A stretch of DNA of 64,000 nt, from NCBI RefSeq assembly GCF_016056375.1, contig NZ_JAEDAE010000007.1, positions 217,259-281,258 on the forward strand, written 5' to 3'. The stretch comes from Hymenobacter negativus. Lineage in GTDB: Bacteria > Bacteroidota > Bacteroidia > Cytophagales > Hymenobacteraceae. The stretch's first letter is position 1. Each line of letters starts with the position of its first letter. The translations under genes and the position numbers were made by a program. Below are positions 43,003 to 52,600 of this stretch, piece by piece. The notes beneath the pieces were generated by a model. The model did no database searches. It was given only the letters and a program-made list of their open reading frames with translations, and had not been told where the DNA came from.

Positions 43003-43020
43003 TTTTTCTCCGCAGAAAAA
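43003..43020 (-). promoter_or_regulatory. AT-rich hairpin just upstream of the cysH start
   Basis: A 7-bp perfect stem (tttttct with agaaaaa) and 4-nt loop lies 13 nt before the cysH ATG and could influence ribosome access. Its role is inferred from position only. Confidence 0.4.
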
Positions 43021-43044
43021 ACCGAAATGGGCCGTGAAGGCCGC

Positions 43045-43100
43045 AAAAACCCGCTACGCGTCGCGCAATGAATCAATCATTACCGGAAAGGAAGCGGGGT
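43045..43100 (-). terminator. Terminator-like hairpin in the cysH leader
   Basis: In the minus-strand transcript, ACCCCGCT (43100-43093) can pair with AGCGGGT (43055-43049), followed by five U residues. The loop of about 37 nt holds a small nested cgcgacgcg hairpin. It lies between the leader ORF and cysH, where an attenuator would be expected. Confidence 0.5.
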
Positions 43101-43116
43101 GGCCGTCGCAACGGCC
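43101..43116 (-). promoter_or_regulatory. Stable hairpin between leader ORF and terminator
   Basis: A perfect 6-bp GC-rich stem, GGCCGT with ACGGCC around TGCG, starts 20 nt after the leader ORF stop. Its ACGGCC half is repeated in a downstream hairpin (about 43030-43042), so alternative pairings are possible. Confidence 0.5.
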
Positions 43117-43136
43117 GCCGGAAGAAAAGCCCAGGC

Positions 43137-43196
43137 TCAACAACCAGCAATCTTCCCCGGCATAGCGGCCAGGGAACAGCACATGCAACAGCACAT
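43137..43196 (-). CDS. Cysteine-rich leader peptide upstream of the sulfate assimilation genes
   Basis: A 19-codon ORF reading MCCCMCCSLAAMPGKIAGC then TGA. Six of 19 residues are Cys, five of them in the first seven codons, with Met at 1, 5 and 12; the last sense codon is also Cys. It lies 61 nt after the SAM riboswitch and 147 nt before cysH on the same strand. This is the classic form of an attenuator leader peptide: ribosomes would slow at Cys codons when charged tRNA-Cys is scarce, changing the fold of the hairpins downstream. The ORF is seen directly; its translation and role are inferred. Confidence 0.72.
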   Translation of the reverse strand: MCCCMCCSLAAMPGKIAGC

Positions 43197-43257
43197 TCGG
43201 CGCGGCGCGGCGAGGGTGGTGGGGTGCAGGCGAGGATTGGTGGATGTGCTCACGGCG

Positions 43258-43346
43258 TTTTTATATGTCAGGACTTGGCACCGTTCCAACGGGTGGGGGT
43301 TGCCGGCGTTTCGTCGAGCCTGTCTCTCCGCGCCTCTGTATAAAAA
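43258..43346 (-). promoter_or_regulatory. SAM-I (S-box) riboswitch aptamer
   Basis: The minus strand reads like the S-box consensus. The P1 helix is 8 bp and perfect (TTTTTATA, 43346-43339, with TATAAAAA, 43265-43258). After it come CAGAGGCGCGGAGAGACAGG, GAAACGCCGGCAACC, and GGTGCCAAGTCCTG. GGCAACC and GGTGCCAA are the invariant core segments. S-box RNAs bind S-adenosylmethionine and turn off sulfur or methionine genes when SAM is plentiful. It is placed to control cysH and the genes after it. Confidence 0.92.
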
Positions 43347-43377
43347 TGATTAGCGCCCCAAACGGGGGTTGCTGGGG

Positions 43378-43410
43378 CAAATGTAAAGGACGAAAATGCG
43401 AAATGCCAAA
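43378..43410 (-). promoter_or_regulatory. Promoter of the sulfate assimilation operon
   Basis: On the minus strand a -33 TTTG (43410-43407) and a -7 box TACATTTG (43385-43378) are separated by 21 nt, matching the Bacteroidota primary sigma factor consensus. Transcription would start near 43371, just ahead of the riboswitch P1 helix. Confidence 0.75.
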
Positions 43411-43551
43411 ATTTTGTTTCGCGGAGATGAAGCTGACCGCGGCGCTAGAGGTTTGGCGGCCGTGCATTCGCCGCGTAATTTGCCGTGCAACCCCTGAACC
43501 TGCCGCGTGGTCTATGGGTTGCTTAAGCACTTCTAATACCTCGTTTTCTGC

Positions 43552-44130
43552 ATGGAAGCCCTCGCCCACTCCGCCTACGTCGACATCAACGCCCCGCTGG
43601 TGGAGCGCTGCCGCCTCAACGACCGCCAGGCCCAGGCCGAAATTTACCGGCGCTACTCCAAGGCCATGTTCAACGCGGCCCTGCGTATCACCGGCGACTA
43701 TGCCGAGGCCGAAGATGTGCTCCAGGAGTCGTTTCTGAGTGCTTTTCGGGAGCTGAGCGGCTACAAGGGCGACTCGTCGTTCGGGGCCTGGCTGAAGCGC
43801 ATTGTGGTGAACAAAAGCATCAACTGCCTGCGGCAGCGGCGGCTGGCGCTGGTGCCGCTGGGCGAGCAGCACCACGAAGAGCCCGCCGAATCCGCCGCGC
43901 ACTCGCCCGAAGACGAAGCCGATATGCACTACCGCGCCGACGTGCTGCGCCGCTGCATTCAGGAACTGCCCGACGGCTACCGCGTGGTGCTCAGCCTGTA
44001 TCTGCTGGAGGGCTACGACCACCTCGAAATCGCCGGCATCCTGGGTATTTCCGAATCTACTTCCAAATCGCAGTACAGCCGGGCGCGGGTTCGGCTGCGC
44101 GAATTAGCCGCCCAACGCGGCCTTAGCTAA
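43552..44130 (+). CDS. RNA polymerase ECF-type sigma factor
   Basis: A 192-aa sigma-70 family protein. Region 2 (about 30-95) contains AEDVLQESFLSAFRELSGYKG and WLKRIVVNKSINCLRQRR. An acidic linker follows, then region 4 (about 130-185) with ELPDGYRVVLSLYLLEGYDHLEIAGILGIS. It directs transcription of an unknown gene set. The next gene encodes a protein with one membrane segment and an N-terminal cytoplasmic part, the usual anti-sigma partner. The gene is divergent from the sulfur operon, sharing a 560-nt intergenic region. ATG 43552 gives the full region 2. Confidence 0.92.
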   Translation: MEALAHSAYVDINAPLVERCRLNDRQAQAEIYRRYSKAMFNAALRITGDYAEAEDVLQESFLSAFRELSGYKGDSSFGAWLKRIVVNKSINCLRQRRLALVPLGEQHHEEPAESAAHSPEDEADMHYRADVLRRCIQELPDGYRVVLSLYLLEGYDHLEIAGILGISESTSKSQYSRARVRLRELAAQRGLS

Positions 44131-44258
44131 GTTTTTATCCGTTATCACTAGTCGTTTAACCGTTCACTACCCTTCATCCGTTTTCGCCCGGCCGCGGTTT
44201 TCGTATAGCCCCGTGGCCCGCCCTGAACCTGGACGAACCGTGCGTCTGCTACTCATTC

Positions 44259-45044
44259 ATGGATACCAAGAAAAATAATTCCCTTGAAACCTTCGTCGAG
44301 CGGCACCGTGCCGATTTCGACACCCACGAGCCGCGTCCTGACCTCTGGGCCGCGCTGGAGGAAAAGCTCAATGCCGCCACGCCCGCGCCCCAAATCCCGG
44401 CCATGCGCGTGGCCGAGGCTGTGGAGGTGCCTTTTGTGGCGCCCGTGGCCGCGGCAGCTCCCGTTGTTCAGCCCGAAGCCCGCCTCCGCTGGTTTCAGCG
44501 CTACGGCGTAGCGGCGGCGCTGGCCCTGCTCGTGTTCGCTGCCGGGGCCAGCGAGGCTTGGAAGTCTCGCAGTGCCGCGCCCGAAACGGCCGTAGCGGCC
44601 GCGCCTGCTGCCTCGCTCAGTGCCACTGCTACTGAACCCGACGCGGCGCTGTACCAGGGCGGCAACCCGCTCTCCCTCACGGCCGCCGAGCACACCACCG
44701 GCGCCGACAGCCAACTGGTGCGCGCCGTGCGTGGCATGGAAGCCTACTACACCAACCAGCTGGCCCGCCGCCAGGCCGAGCTGAGCCAACTAAGCGGCCC
44801 CGGCATGGCTGCCATGAATGCCGACTGGCAGCACGAGTTGGTGTCGCTTGATTCCAGCTACCGCGAGCTCAAGCAGCAGCTGCTGCACCACCCGCAGCCC
44901 GATGCCGTGCTCACGGCCATGAACCGCAACCTACAAATCCGCCTCGACATTCTGGACCGGCAGCTGAACCTGGGCAACAATGCTCAGGCAGCGCCCAACA
45001 CTAGCTCTTACGTGCTGGCCGATAGCCGGCGCCAGGCCGAATGA
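44259..45044 (+). CDS. Putative membrane anti-sigma factor
   Basis: A 261-aa protein. An N-terminal cytoplasmic part (SLETFVERHRADFDTHEPRPDLWAALEEKL, residues 8-37) matches the start of Bacteroidota anti-sigma-like proteins coded next to ECF sigma genes. A single transmembrane segment follows (about 86-100, YGVAAALALLVFAAG), and the periplasmic part is helical and Gln/Leu-rich (about 150-240). It lies 128 nt after the sigma gene and overlaps the next gene by 4 nt (ATGA), indicating translational coupling. Assignment rests on position and architecture, not on a known catalytic motif. Confidence 0.72.
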   Translation: MDTKKNNSLETFVERHRADFDTHEPRPDLWAALEEKLNAATPAPQIPAMRVAEAVEVPFVAPVAAAAPVVQPEARLRWFQRYGVAAALALLVFAAGASEAWKSRSAAPETAVAAAPAASLSATATEPDAALYQGGNPLSLTAAEHTTGADSQLVRAVRGMEAYYTNQLARRQAELSQLSGPGMAAMNADWQHELVSLDSSYRELKQQLLHHPQPDAVLTAMNRNLQIRLDILDRQLNLGNNAQAAPNTSSYVLADSRRQAE

Positions 45045-46333
45045 ACCATGACCTAGGCTTCCGAATGGGCCGCCTGTTGGTGCTGTGCGGCGGGCTGCTG
45101 GGCCTGTTGAGCCCGCGCAGCATTCAGGCGCAGGACCGCCAAACCCGCTGGGTGGTGGTTGGCCACGGCGTGGCCATCAACATTCTCACCCCCGAAGCGC
45201 GCCGCGCCGAAGCTGCCTTGTTTGGTTCGGTGCCGGAACCCGAGCAACAGCCTCAGCTGCAACCCCAGGCGCCGCAGAACCCGCTGGTGGACCAGACCGA
45301 CGGCCAGGGCAGTGCCAGCCTGCAAGTGGAGCAGCGCCGCCACCTGGTGCGCAGCTACGTGGTGCCAAAAACCGGCCGGCCGTTTTCGCTCGATACGCGC
45401 TACGGCCGGGTGCAAATCAACACCTGGAATAAGAAGGAAATAAAGGTGGATGCCGAACTGGTGGCGCGCTCGGAGAGCAACGCCGGCGCCCGTCAGATTC
45501 TGGATGCGCTGGGCGTGCAGTGGCTTGATTACGACGCCAAAACCGGCGGCGTGGCCGTGAGTACGCAGTTTGGCCCCGCGTTGCGCGGCCGGGCCGGCGG
45601 CTGCCGCTACGAGGTGAACTACACCGTGTGGCTGCCCCGCACCACGGCCCTGAAAATCTACAACAACTTTGGCGAGGTGACCCTGGCCAATGATGTGAGC
45701 GGCTCTACTGAGCTGGCCGTGGAATACGGCACCCTGCGCACCGCCCGCCTCGAAGGCCCCCGCAACCTCATCCGCATCGGCAATGGCGACTGCCGCATTC
45801 CCTTTGCCAGCCGCGCCAGCATCGACGCCAGCTACGCCCAGCTGCGCCTCGACACGGGCACCACGGTGGACCTGCGCAACAACTATTCTGACGTGGACAT
45901 CGGCACGGTGCAGGACCTAACCGTGCACAGCAAGTACGGCGACGTGGCCCTGGGCACCGTGCGCAACCTGCGTGGCTCGTCGGGCTACTCGCGCTTCACC
46001 ATCGAAAAACTCGACGAAGCCCTTGATATGGCCCTGCGCTACTGCCCCGATTTTGTGGTGCGCGACATGGGGGCCAATTTCCGTCAGGTAAACCTTGACG
46101 GCGGTTTCAGCACCATCCGGCTGGGCTTTGCCGAAACGCCCGCTTTCCGCTTCGATGTGAGCACCGAGCAGGGCCAACTGCTGGTCGATAAAAACCTGGT
46201 GCGCGTGCTCTCGCAGGAAAACGGCCCGCAAACCAGTGACGTGCTGGGCACCTTTGGGGCCGCCGCCCCGGCGCGTGGTGCCGGCAACGTGAACATTAAG
46301 GTGCGCTACGGCACGGTGCGGTTCAGCAAATAG
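45041..46333 (+). CDS. Exported DUF4097-like beta-helix protein
   Basis: A 430-aa protein with a signal peptide (MGRLLVLCGGLLGLLSPRSIQAQ). The body (about 100-400) shows repeated short beta strands with TRYGRVQINTW, YNNFGEVTLAN, EYGTLRTARLEG, NNYSDVDIGTV and SKYGDVALGTV. That YGxVxL/I pattern is characteristic of DUF4097/DUF4098 adhesin-like proteins that often form part of ECF sigma/anti-sigma operons. It overlaps the putative anti-sigma gene by 4 nt. It is probably a surface or periplasmic protein in the same signalling unit; its function is unknown. Confidence 0.8.
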   Translation: MNHDLGFRMGRLLVLCGGLLGLLSPRSIQAQDRQTRWVVVGHGVAINILTPEARRAEAALFGSVPEPEQQPQLQPQAPQNPLVDQTDGQGSASLQVEQRRHLVRSYVVPKTGRPFSLDTRYGRVQINTWNKKEIKVDAELVARSESNAGARQILDALGVQWLDYDAKTGGVAVSTQFGPALRGRAGGCRYEVNYTVWLPRTTALKIYNNFGEVTLANDVSGSTELAVEYGTLRTARLEGPRNLIRIGNGDCRIPFASRASIDASYAQLRLDTGTTVDLRNNYSDVDIGTVQDLTVHSKYGDVALGTVRNLRGSSGYSRFTIEKLDEALDMALRYCPDFVVRDMGANFRQVNLDGGFSTIRLGFAETPAFRFDVSTEQGQLLVDKNLVRVLSQENGPQTSDVLGTFGAAAPARGAGNVNIKVRYGTVRFSK

Positions 46334-46394
46334 GGCGGTTTGATTGCTAGCGGTTACGGTCAACCCGTTCCTGAGCGTTGTGTATAAAAGGGCA

Positions 46395-46432
46395 GCAGCG
46401 GCCCGCCCGGCTCTAAGCCGGGCGGGCCGCTG
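46395..46432 (+). terminator. Strong GC-rich hairpin after the sigma operon
   Basis: A 16-bp stem (cagcggcccgcccggc and its complement) with a short loop, 61 nt after the stop codon. There is no T-run, so it may act as a transcript-end stabiliser rather than a terminator. The rest of 46334-46615 holds nothing I recognise. Confidence 0.55.
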
Positions 46433-46615
46433 AGCGTTAGGGCTATTGGGTAAGGAATCTGCCTGCCAGGATGGGTAAAAATGAAATTATGGATATGCTA
46501 CTGTAGTGCTTATCTTGCACCAGGGAAAGTGTAATGCTTTGTCGAAATTATTGTAATCGGCCGCTTTCCTGGTTTCTGTTTCTGCGGTTTCATTTTACGC
46601 TTTTACCTACTTTTT

Positions 46616-49600
46616 ATGGTGCAAAAATTACTTTCTTTTTCGTTGCGGGGGGCGCTGACGGGTGCCCTTTTTTTATTGTTGATGCTGGGGTCGAGGGCGG
46701 GATGGACGCAGCCCATCAGCGGCACCAAAGCCATTCCTGGGGATTACGCTTCGCTGACCGCCGCTTTTACCGACCTGACCGCCAAGGGCGTAAACGGGCC
46801 GGTGGTGTTGGAGCTGCAATCGGCGTATGTTCCCGTCGCGGCCGAAATATCCGGCGGCATTGTGTACAGCTTTACCGGGGGCTCGGCCACCAACACCATC
46901 ACCGTGCGGCCCGCGGCTGGTGCCAACGGGCTCAGCATAAGTAGCTCGACCAACACTGGTCCCATGTTCAGCATCAGCGGCGGGCGCAACCTGATACTCG
47001 ACGGCCGGCCGGGCGGGTCGGGGAGCCCGGTTTCGGGCACCATCACGGCCAATGACCTCACCATCGCCAACAGCAATACCGGCGGTGGTACCAGCGCCGT
47101 TGCCTTTACCAGCGACGCGACCTTTAACACCGTGCAGCATTGCCAACTGCGGGCGGCTACGGTGGCAGCTTTTGGCGGGGGCGTGGTGTACTTTGGCTCG
47201 GGCACCAACGGCAACAGCAACAACACCGTGCAGTACAACGACCTGCGCGAGTCGGCCGGTGGCACGCCCACCGCGGGCGTGCTCTGCACCAGTGCTAAAA
47301 ACGCGGCCAACGCCATTCAGGGCAACAACATCTACAATTTCTTCCGCAACAGTGCTTCCGACTGCTACGGCATTTACCTGAGCAGCGCCGGCGACGGCTG
47401 GACCATTGCTGACAACAGCCTGTATCAAACGGCCAACCGCGTGGGGCCGGGCAACGCCTACATGTACGGCATCAACCTGGCGACAGGCAACAGCCACCTG
47501 GTTTCGGGCAACTACATCGGCGGGCAGGCCCCCACCTGCGGCACGGCCGGTGCGCCGCTCACCATCAACGGAACGGCCGCGGCTTACAAGTTTGCCGGGA
47601 TTATTTCGGTGGGCTCTACCACAACGGCCAACAGCCTGCAAGGCAATACCATCGCCAATATTACGTGGCTGACTACCAGCGCCGGAGCAGGAACCGGAGG
47701 TATTTTTTCGGGTATTTACATCGGCACGGGCAGCGTGAATATTGGCACCGTGACGGGCAATAACATCGGCACGCTGGCGCTGCCTATTACGTGCAGCGAG
47801 GTGACCAATAACGGCGGGGTGTTGAATGGCATCAGCGTCAACAGCTCCGCTTCGGTGGGAGCCGTCAATATTTCCCAAAACACGATTCAGAACATCACGG
47901 CGGTGGGCGGAACCGCGAGCGTGGGTGCCTCGGTAAAAGGTATTTACGTGCTGGGCGGAACGGGGATTGTGCTGAGCCGAAACCGGATTTTCAATCTGGC
48001 GTCGACCGTTGTCAGCAACTCAACGGCCACCTGCTTTGGCCTGGACGTGCAGCCGGGAAACAGCGTCGTCAGCACCATCACTAACAACCTGATTGGCGAC
48101 TTGCGCGCCCCGGCCGCCAACAGCAGCGCCAACGCGGTAATTGGCATCTCGCTGAGCAGCACCAGTGTGGCCAACGTGTACTACAATACCGTGAACCTGA
48201 GCGCCAGCAGCACCGGAACCGCCTTCGGCAGCTCGGCCCTGTCGGCCTCGACGGCCGTGAACCTGGACCTGCGCAACAACATTCTGGTGAACACCTCAAC
48301 GCCCGGCAGCGCGTCGGGCCTGACGGTGGCCCTGCGCCGCAGTGCGGCGGCTACTGCGACGAACTTCTTGGAAACCTCGAACAACAACCTGCTCTACGGG
48401 GGAGCGGCGGCCGCCAACAAGCTGCTGTATTCGGACGGTACCGCCGCCGTACAAACGCTGACGGCGTATAAAAACCTGCTCACTACACTGGCGGGCCGCG
48501 AGTTGTACACGGTGACGGAACTGCCACCGTTCCAGTACACGGCCGTTACGGATGCGGCTTCGCTGGCGGGCTACCTGCACATTGCCGCCGGCACGGCCAC
48601 GCAGGTGGAAAGCGGCGGGCAGCCGGTGGCAGGCCTCGCCACCGATTACGACGCCCAAACCCGTGCTACTGACTTTCCTGACATCGGTGCCGACGAAGGG
48701 TCTTTTCTTCTCAGCGACAAAACCCAGCCGGCTATTCGCTTCACCGCCCTGGGCAATGGTCCGGTGGCCGCTTCGCGGGCGCTGGGCAGCGTCGTCATTG
48801 CCGACCCCAGCGGCGTGGGCCTCGACAACAGCAGCCTGGCCACGGCCGGCCCCTACGTGTACTACCGCAAGGGCACGGCGGGCAACTATGTGCAAGCCGC
48901 CTACACCAGCGTGAGTGGCACGGGCAACACCCGCACCTTTGGTTTCACGCTCGACTACGCACTGGTGGGGGGCGTGGTGGCCGGCGATGTTATTCAGTAC
49001 TACCTCGCGGCGCAGGACGCGGCGGCGACGCCTAACGGCGGCACGTTTGTGCCCAACGTAGGAGCCATTCTCACCAACGCCAACCCGCCCGGCACCACCA
49101 GTGCGGCCACCTTCACCGCCACGCCCAGCCAGTACACCATCGTGCCCACCATTCCGGCCACGGTGTACGTGGGCACCGACCCCGGCAGCGGGGCCACGTT
49201 CTACCCGTCCCTCACGAAAGCCGGCGGCTTGTTTGCGGCGCTCAACGCGGGATTTGTCACGCAGAATGTGACGGCCGTTGTGAATGCTAACTTGGCCGGA
49301 GAAGATGGGGCCAACGCCCTGAATGCCCTGACCACTGACGGAGGAACGTACTCGCTCACTATTCAATCGGACGGCACGGCGCGTACCGTGGTGGGCACCG
49401 GCGTGGCCACGGCCAACGCGGGCGGGCTCATCCGCTTCAACGGCGCGCAGAACGTGACAGTGAGCGGGGGCACGGGCGCGGCCCGCAACCTGTTGTTTCG
49501 GACGACGACCACCACGGGGGTGCCCGTGTTTGGCTACTACAACGACGCACGCTTTATCACGCTCAACAACCTGACCATCGAAAGCAACAACGTGGCCGGG

Positions 49601-52600
49601 CCTTTTGGCACCAACCCTGGCACGGTAGGCTTCTACACGGGGGCGTCGGGCACCGGCGGCAACCGCAATAACGTGCTCGACGGCTGCGAAATTCGCAACC
49701 GCAGCGACATTGCCGCCACCATCGCCACCAACCCCGGCCTAGCGGTGTACTCGGGCACCACTGCCACCACCGGTACCAACAGCAACAACACGCTGCGCAA
49801 CTGCAACGTGTTCGACTTTGCCAACTACGGCCTGTACCTGGCCACCACCGGCGGGGGCGACAACTGGACGGTGGGTGGCACGGGGGCCGGCAACAATTTC
49901 TACCTCACCACGGCCACGACCACCAGCGCCGTGAGTCCGGTGTACGTCAATGCCGGGGCCGGGCACGTCATCACGTATAACAACCTGTACACCACCGGTA
50001 CTATGTCGGGCAACTATACCGGCATCAACGTGACGGGCGGCAACGGGCTGGTTATTTCCAACAACACCATCGGCGGCTCGCAGGCCGGCGCGGGTGGCAA
50101 CCCGCTCACGGCCAGCGGTTCGGGGCAGTTTGCGGCCATTTCGCTGTCGGCGGGTGCCGGCTCGGTAGCCAGCCCCTACGCCCTGGTGCAAAACAACGTC
50201 ATCAGGAATCTGGCGCAAACCAGCCTCAGCAGCGCCTCAGTATATGGGATATACGTGTTGGGCGGGGCGGTCAATGTCAGCGGCAACATGGTGGGCGACC
50301 CCGGTGCCGTGGCTCCGGCAGTAGGCTTCACCGCCGCCTCCACCACGGTGGGCATCTACCTGAGCTTTTCGGCCGCGGCCTCGCTGGTGAATAACAACAC
50401 CGTGGCGGGCATGACCCTGGTGAGCGGGGCGGCGCCGAGCAGCTTTTTCTCGGGAATTCAGTTGCAGAGCGGTGGCCACACCGTGAGCGGCAACACCGTG
50501 AGCGACCTGCGGGTAGCCAGCGGGGCCGGTGCTACCGAAACGCTCTACGGCCTGTACGTGAGCGGGTCGACGGCCGCCAGCATCCAGGGCAATGCGGTGA
50601 AGCGGCTGCAGGTGGCCAGCGGGGCCGGCGACAACGCCACCCTGGTGGCGCTGTACGCGGGCGGCGGCGGGGCGCACGCGGTGCAGGGCAACACCATTGG
50701 GGTGGGTACTGCCGGCGACGGGTTGGCCAACGGGGCGCGGGCTGCAGCGGGTTCGGTGCAAACAATTGGTATTCAGGCGCTGAGCGGTACTGCCTTGGTG
50801 GCTGGCAATACAATTAGTGATATGGGCAATACCAACACCGCCCCCACCACGAACAGCACCAACGTGACGGTGGTGTACGGCATTTCGGCGCTGAACGTGA
50901 CCGGTCCGCTGGTGGTGCGCAACAACCGCGTGCAGAACCTATACAACGCCGCGCCCTACAACACGCTCGCCAACGTGCAGGAGGGGGTGCAGGCGCTGGC
51001 TTTCCGGGGCTCGACCACCAATGCCAGCTTCCAGAACAACCAGATAGCCCTGGTTGGCACCGCCACCTCGAACATCGGCGTGGTTGGCATTGCCAACGCG
51101 GCTACCGGCACGGGTAATACGGCCTACTACAACTCGGTGTATGTGAGCGGCATCAGTGGCGCCGGGGTGAAAACCTACGCCTTGCGCCACTACACCACGG
51201 TGTCGACGGCCAACCTGCTGCGCCTGCGCAACAACGTGCTGGTGAACGAGCGCACGGGCGGTGTCGGCAACTTTGCCATCGGGACCAGTTCGACGCTGGC
51301 CGGCGCGGCGGCAACCGTGGGCACCACAAATGCCGCCTCGGTTGATTCGGACTACAACGACCTGTATGCGGCGGAGAACACCGCCAAGCAGGGCGAAAAC
51401 GGTGCCACCGCTCTGGCCTTTGGCACCGTGACCCCGGCCGTTGGCTGGCTAGGCCAAACCGGCAACCCCGACACCAACTCCAAGAACGTCAGGGTAAAAT
51501 TCAGCGACCCCGCCGCTGGCAACCTCAACCTTGACGCCACCACCAACTGTCAGCTCGACGGCGCGGGGCTGGCCATCGCAGGCGTCGACGGCGAATACGA
51601 CAACCCCGCCACCAGCCGCCAGACCACGCCCGACTTAGGGGCCGACGAGTTCAGCAGCGCGACGCAGGCCGCAGCGCTGGCCACCACCACCGCCCAAACG
51701 GTGTGCCCGGGCGGCGCGGGCACGCTCACGCTGAGCCTGGCCGGCAACGGCGGGCCGTTCACGGTGGTGTATTCCAACGGCACCGCCAATACGACCCTGA
51801 CCGGCGCCACCAACGCCCAAACGGTGAGCGTGCCGCTGGTGGGCAGCACCACCACGTACACGCTGGTGAGCGCCACCGATGCCTACGGCTGCGCCCTGAG
51901 CGTGACGCCCGCCAGCAGCACCTTGACCTTGAGCGAAGCCACCACGACCACCTGGAATGGAAGCGCCTCGACCGACTGGTTTGCCGCCGCCAACTGGACC
52001 AACTGCGTACCGGGCAGCAATACCGACGCGACCATTGCAGCCGGGGCATCCAACTACCCCGTGCTGAATTCCGGCATCTCCGCCGTGCGCACCCTCGCCA
52101 TTGCCAGCGGGGCCAGCCTGGCCCAGAGCGGTGGCACGCTGAAGGTGTACGGCAACCTGAGCAACACCGGCACCGCCAGCCTGACCGGTGGCACGGTAGC
52201 CTTGCTGGGCACCTCGCCACAGGTAACGGGCCTGAGCACGTTCTACGCCCTGGAGGTGAACCTGAACAGCGGCACCATGGCGCTAAGCAACCCCACCAGC
52301 ATCAGCAGCCGCCTGACCATGACGCAGGGCGTGCTGAATACCAGCGGCTACGCCCTCACGCTGCCTGCCGGCTCCACGCTCTCCGAAACCGAAACCAGCT
52401 ACGTGCTGGGCACCGTGAGCGCGCCCGGCCGTACCCTGGTGGCTGGAACGGCCGAGAACTTCGGCGGCATTGGCCTGATGCTGACGCCGGCCACGGGCTC
52501 CGCCAGCCCCGGCCTCACGCCGGTGGTGCGCACCACCGGCACGGCCCTCACGGGCGCGGGCACCAGCGTCAGCATCAAGCGCTACTTCGACATTCAGCCC

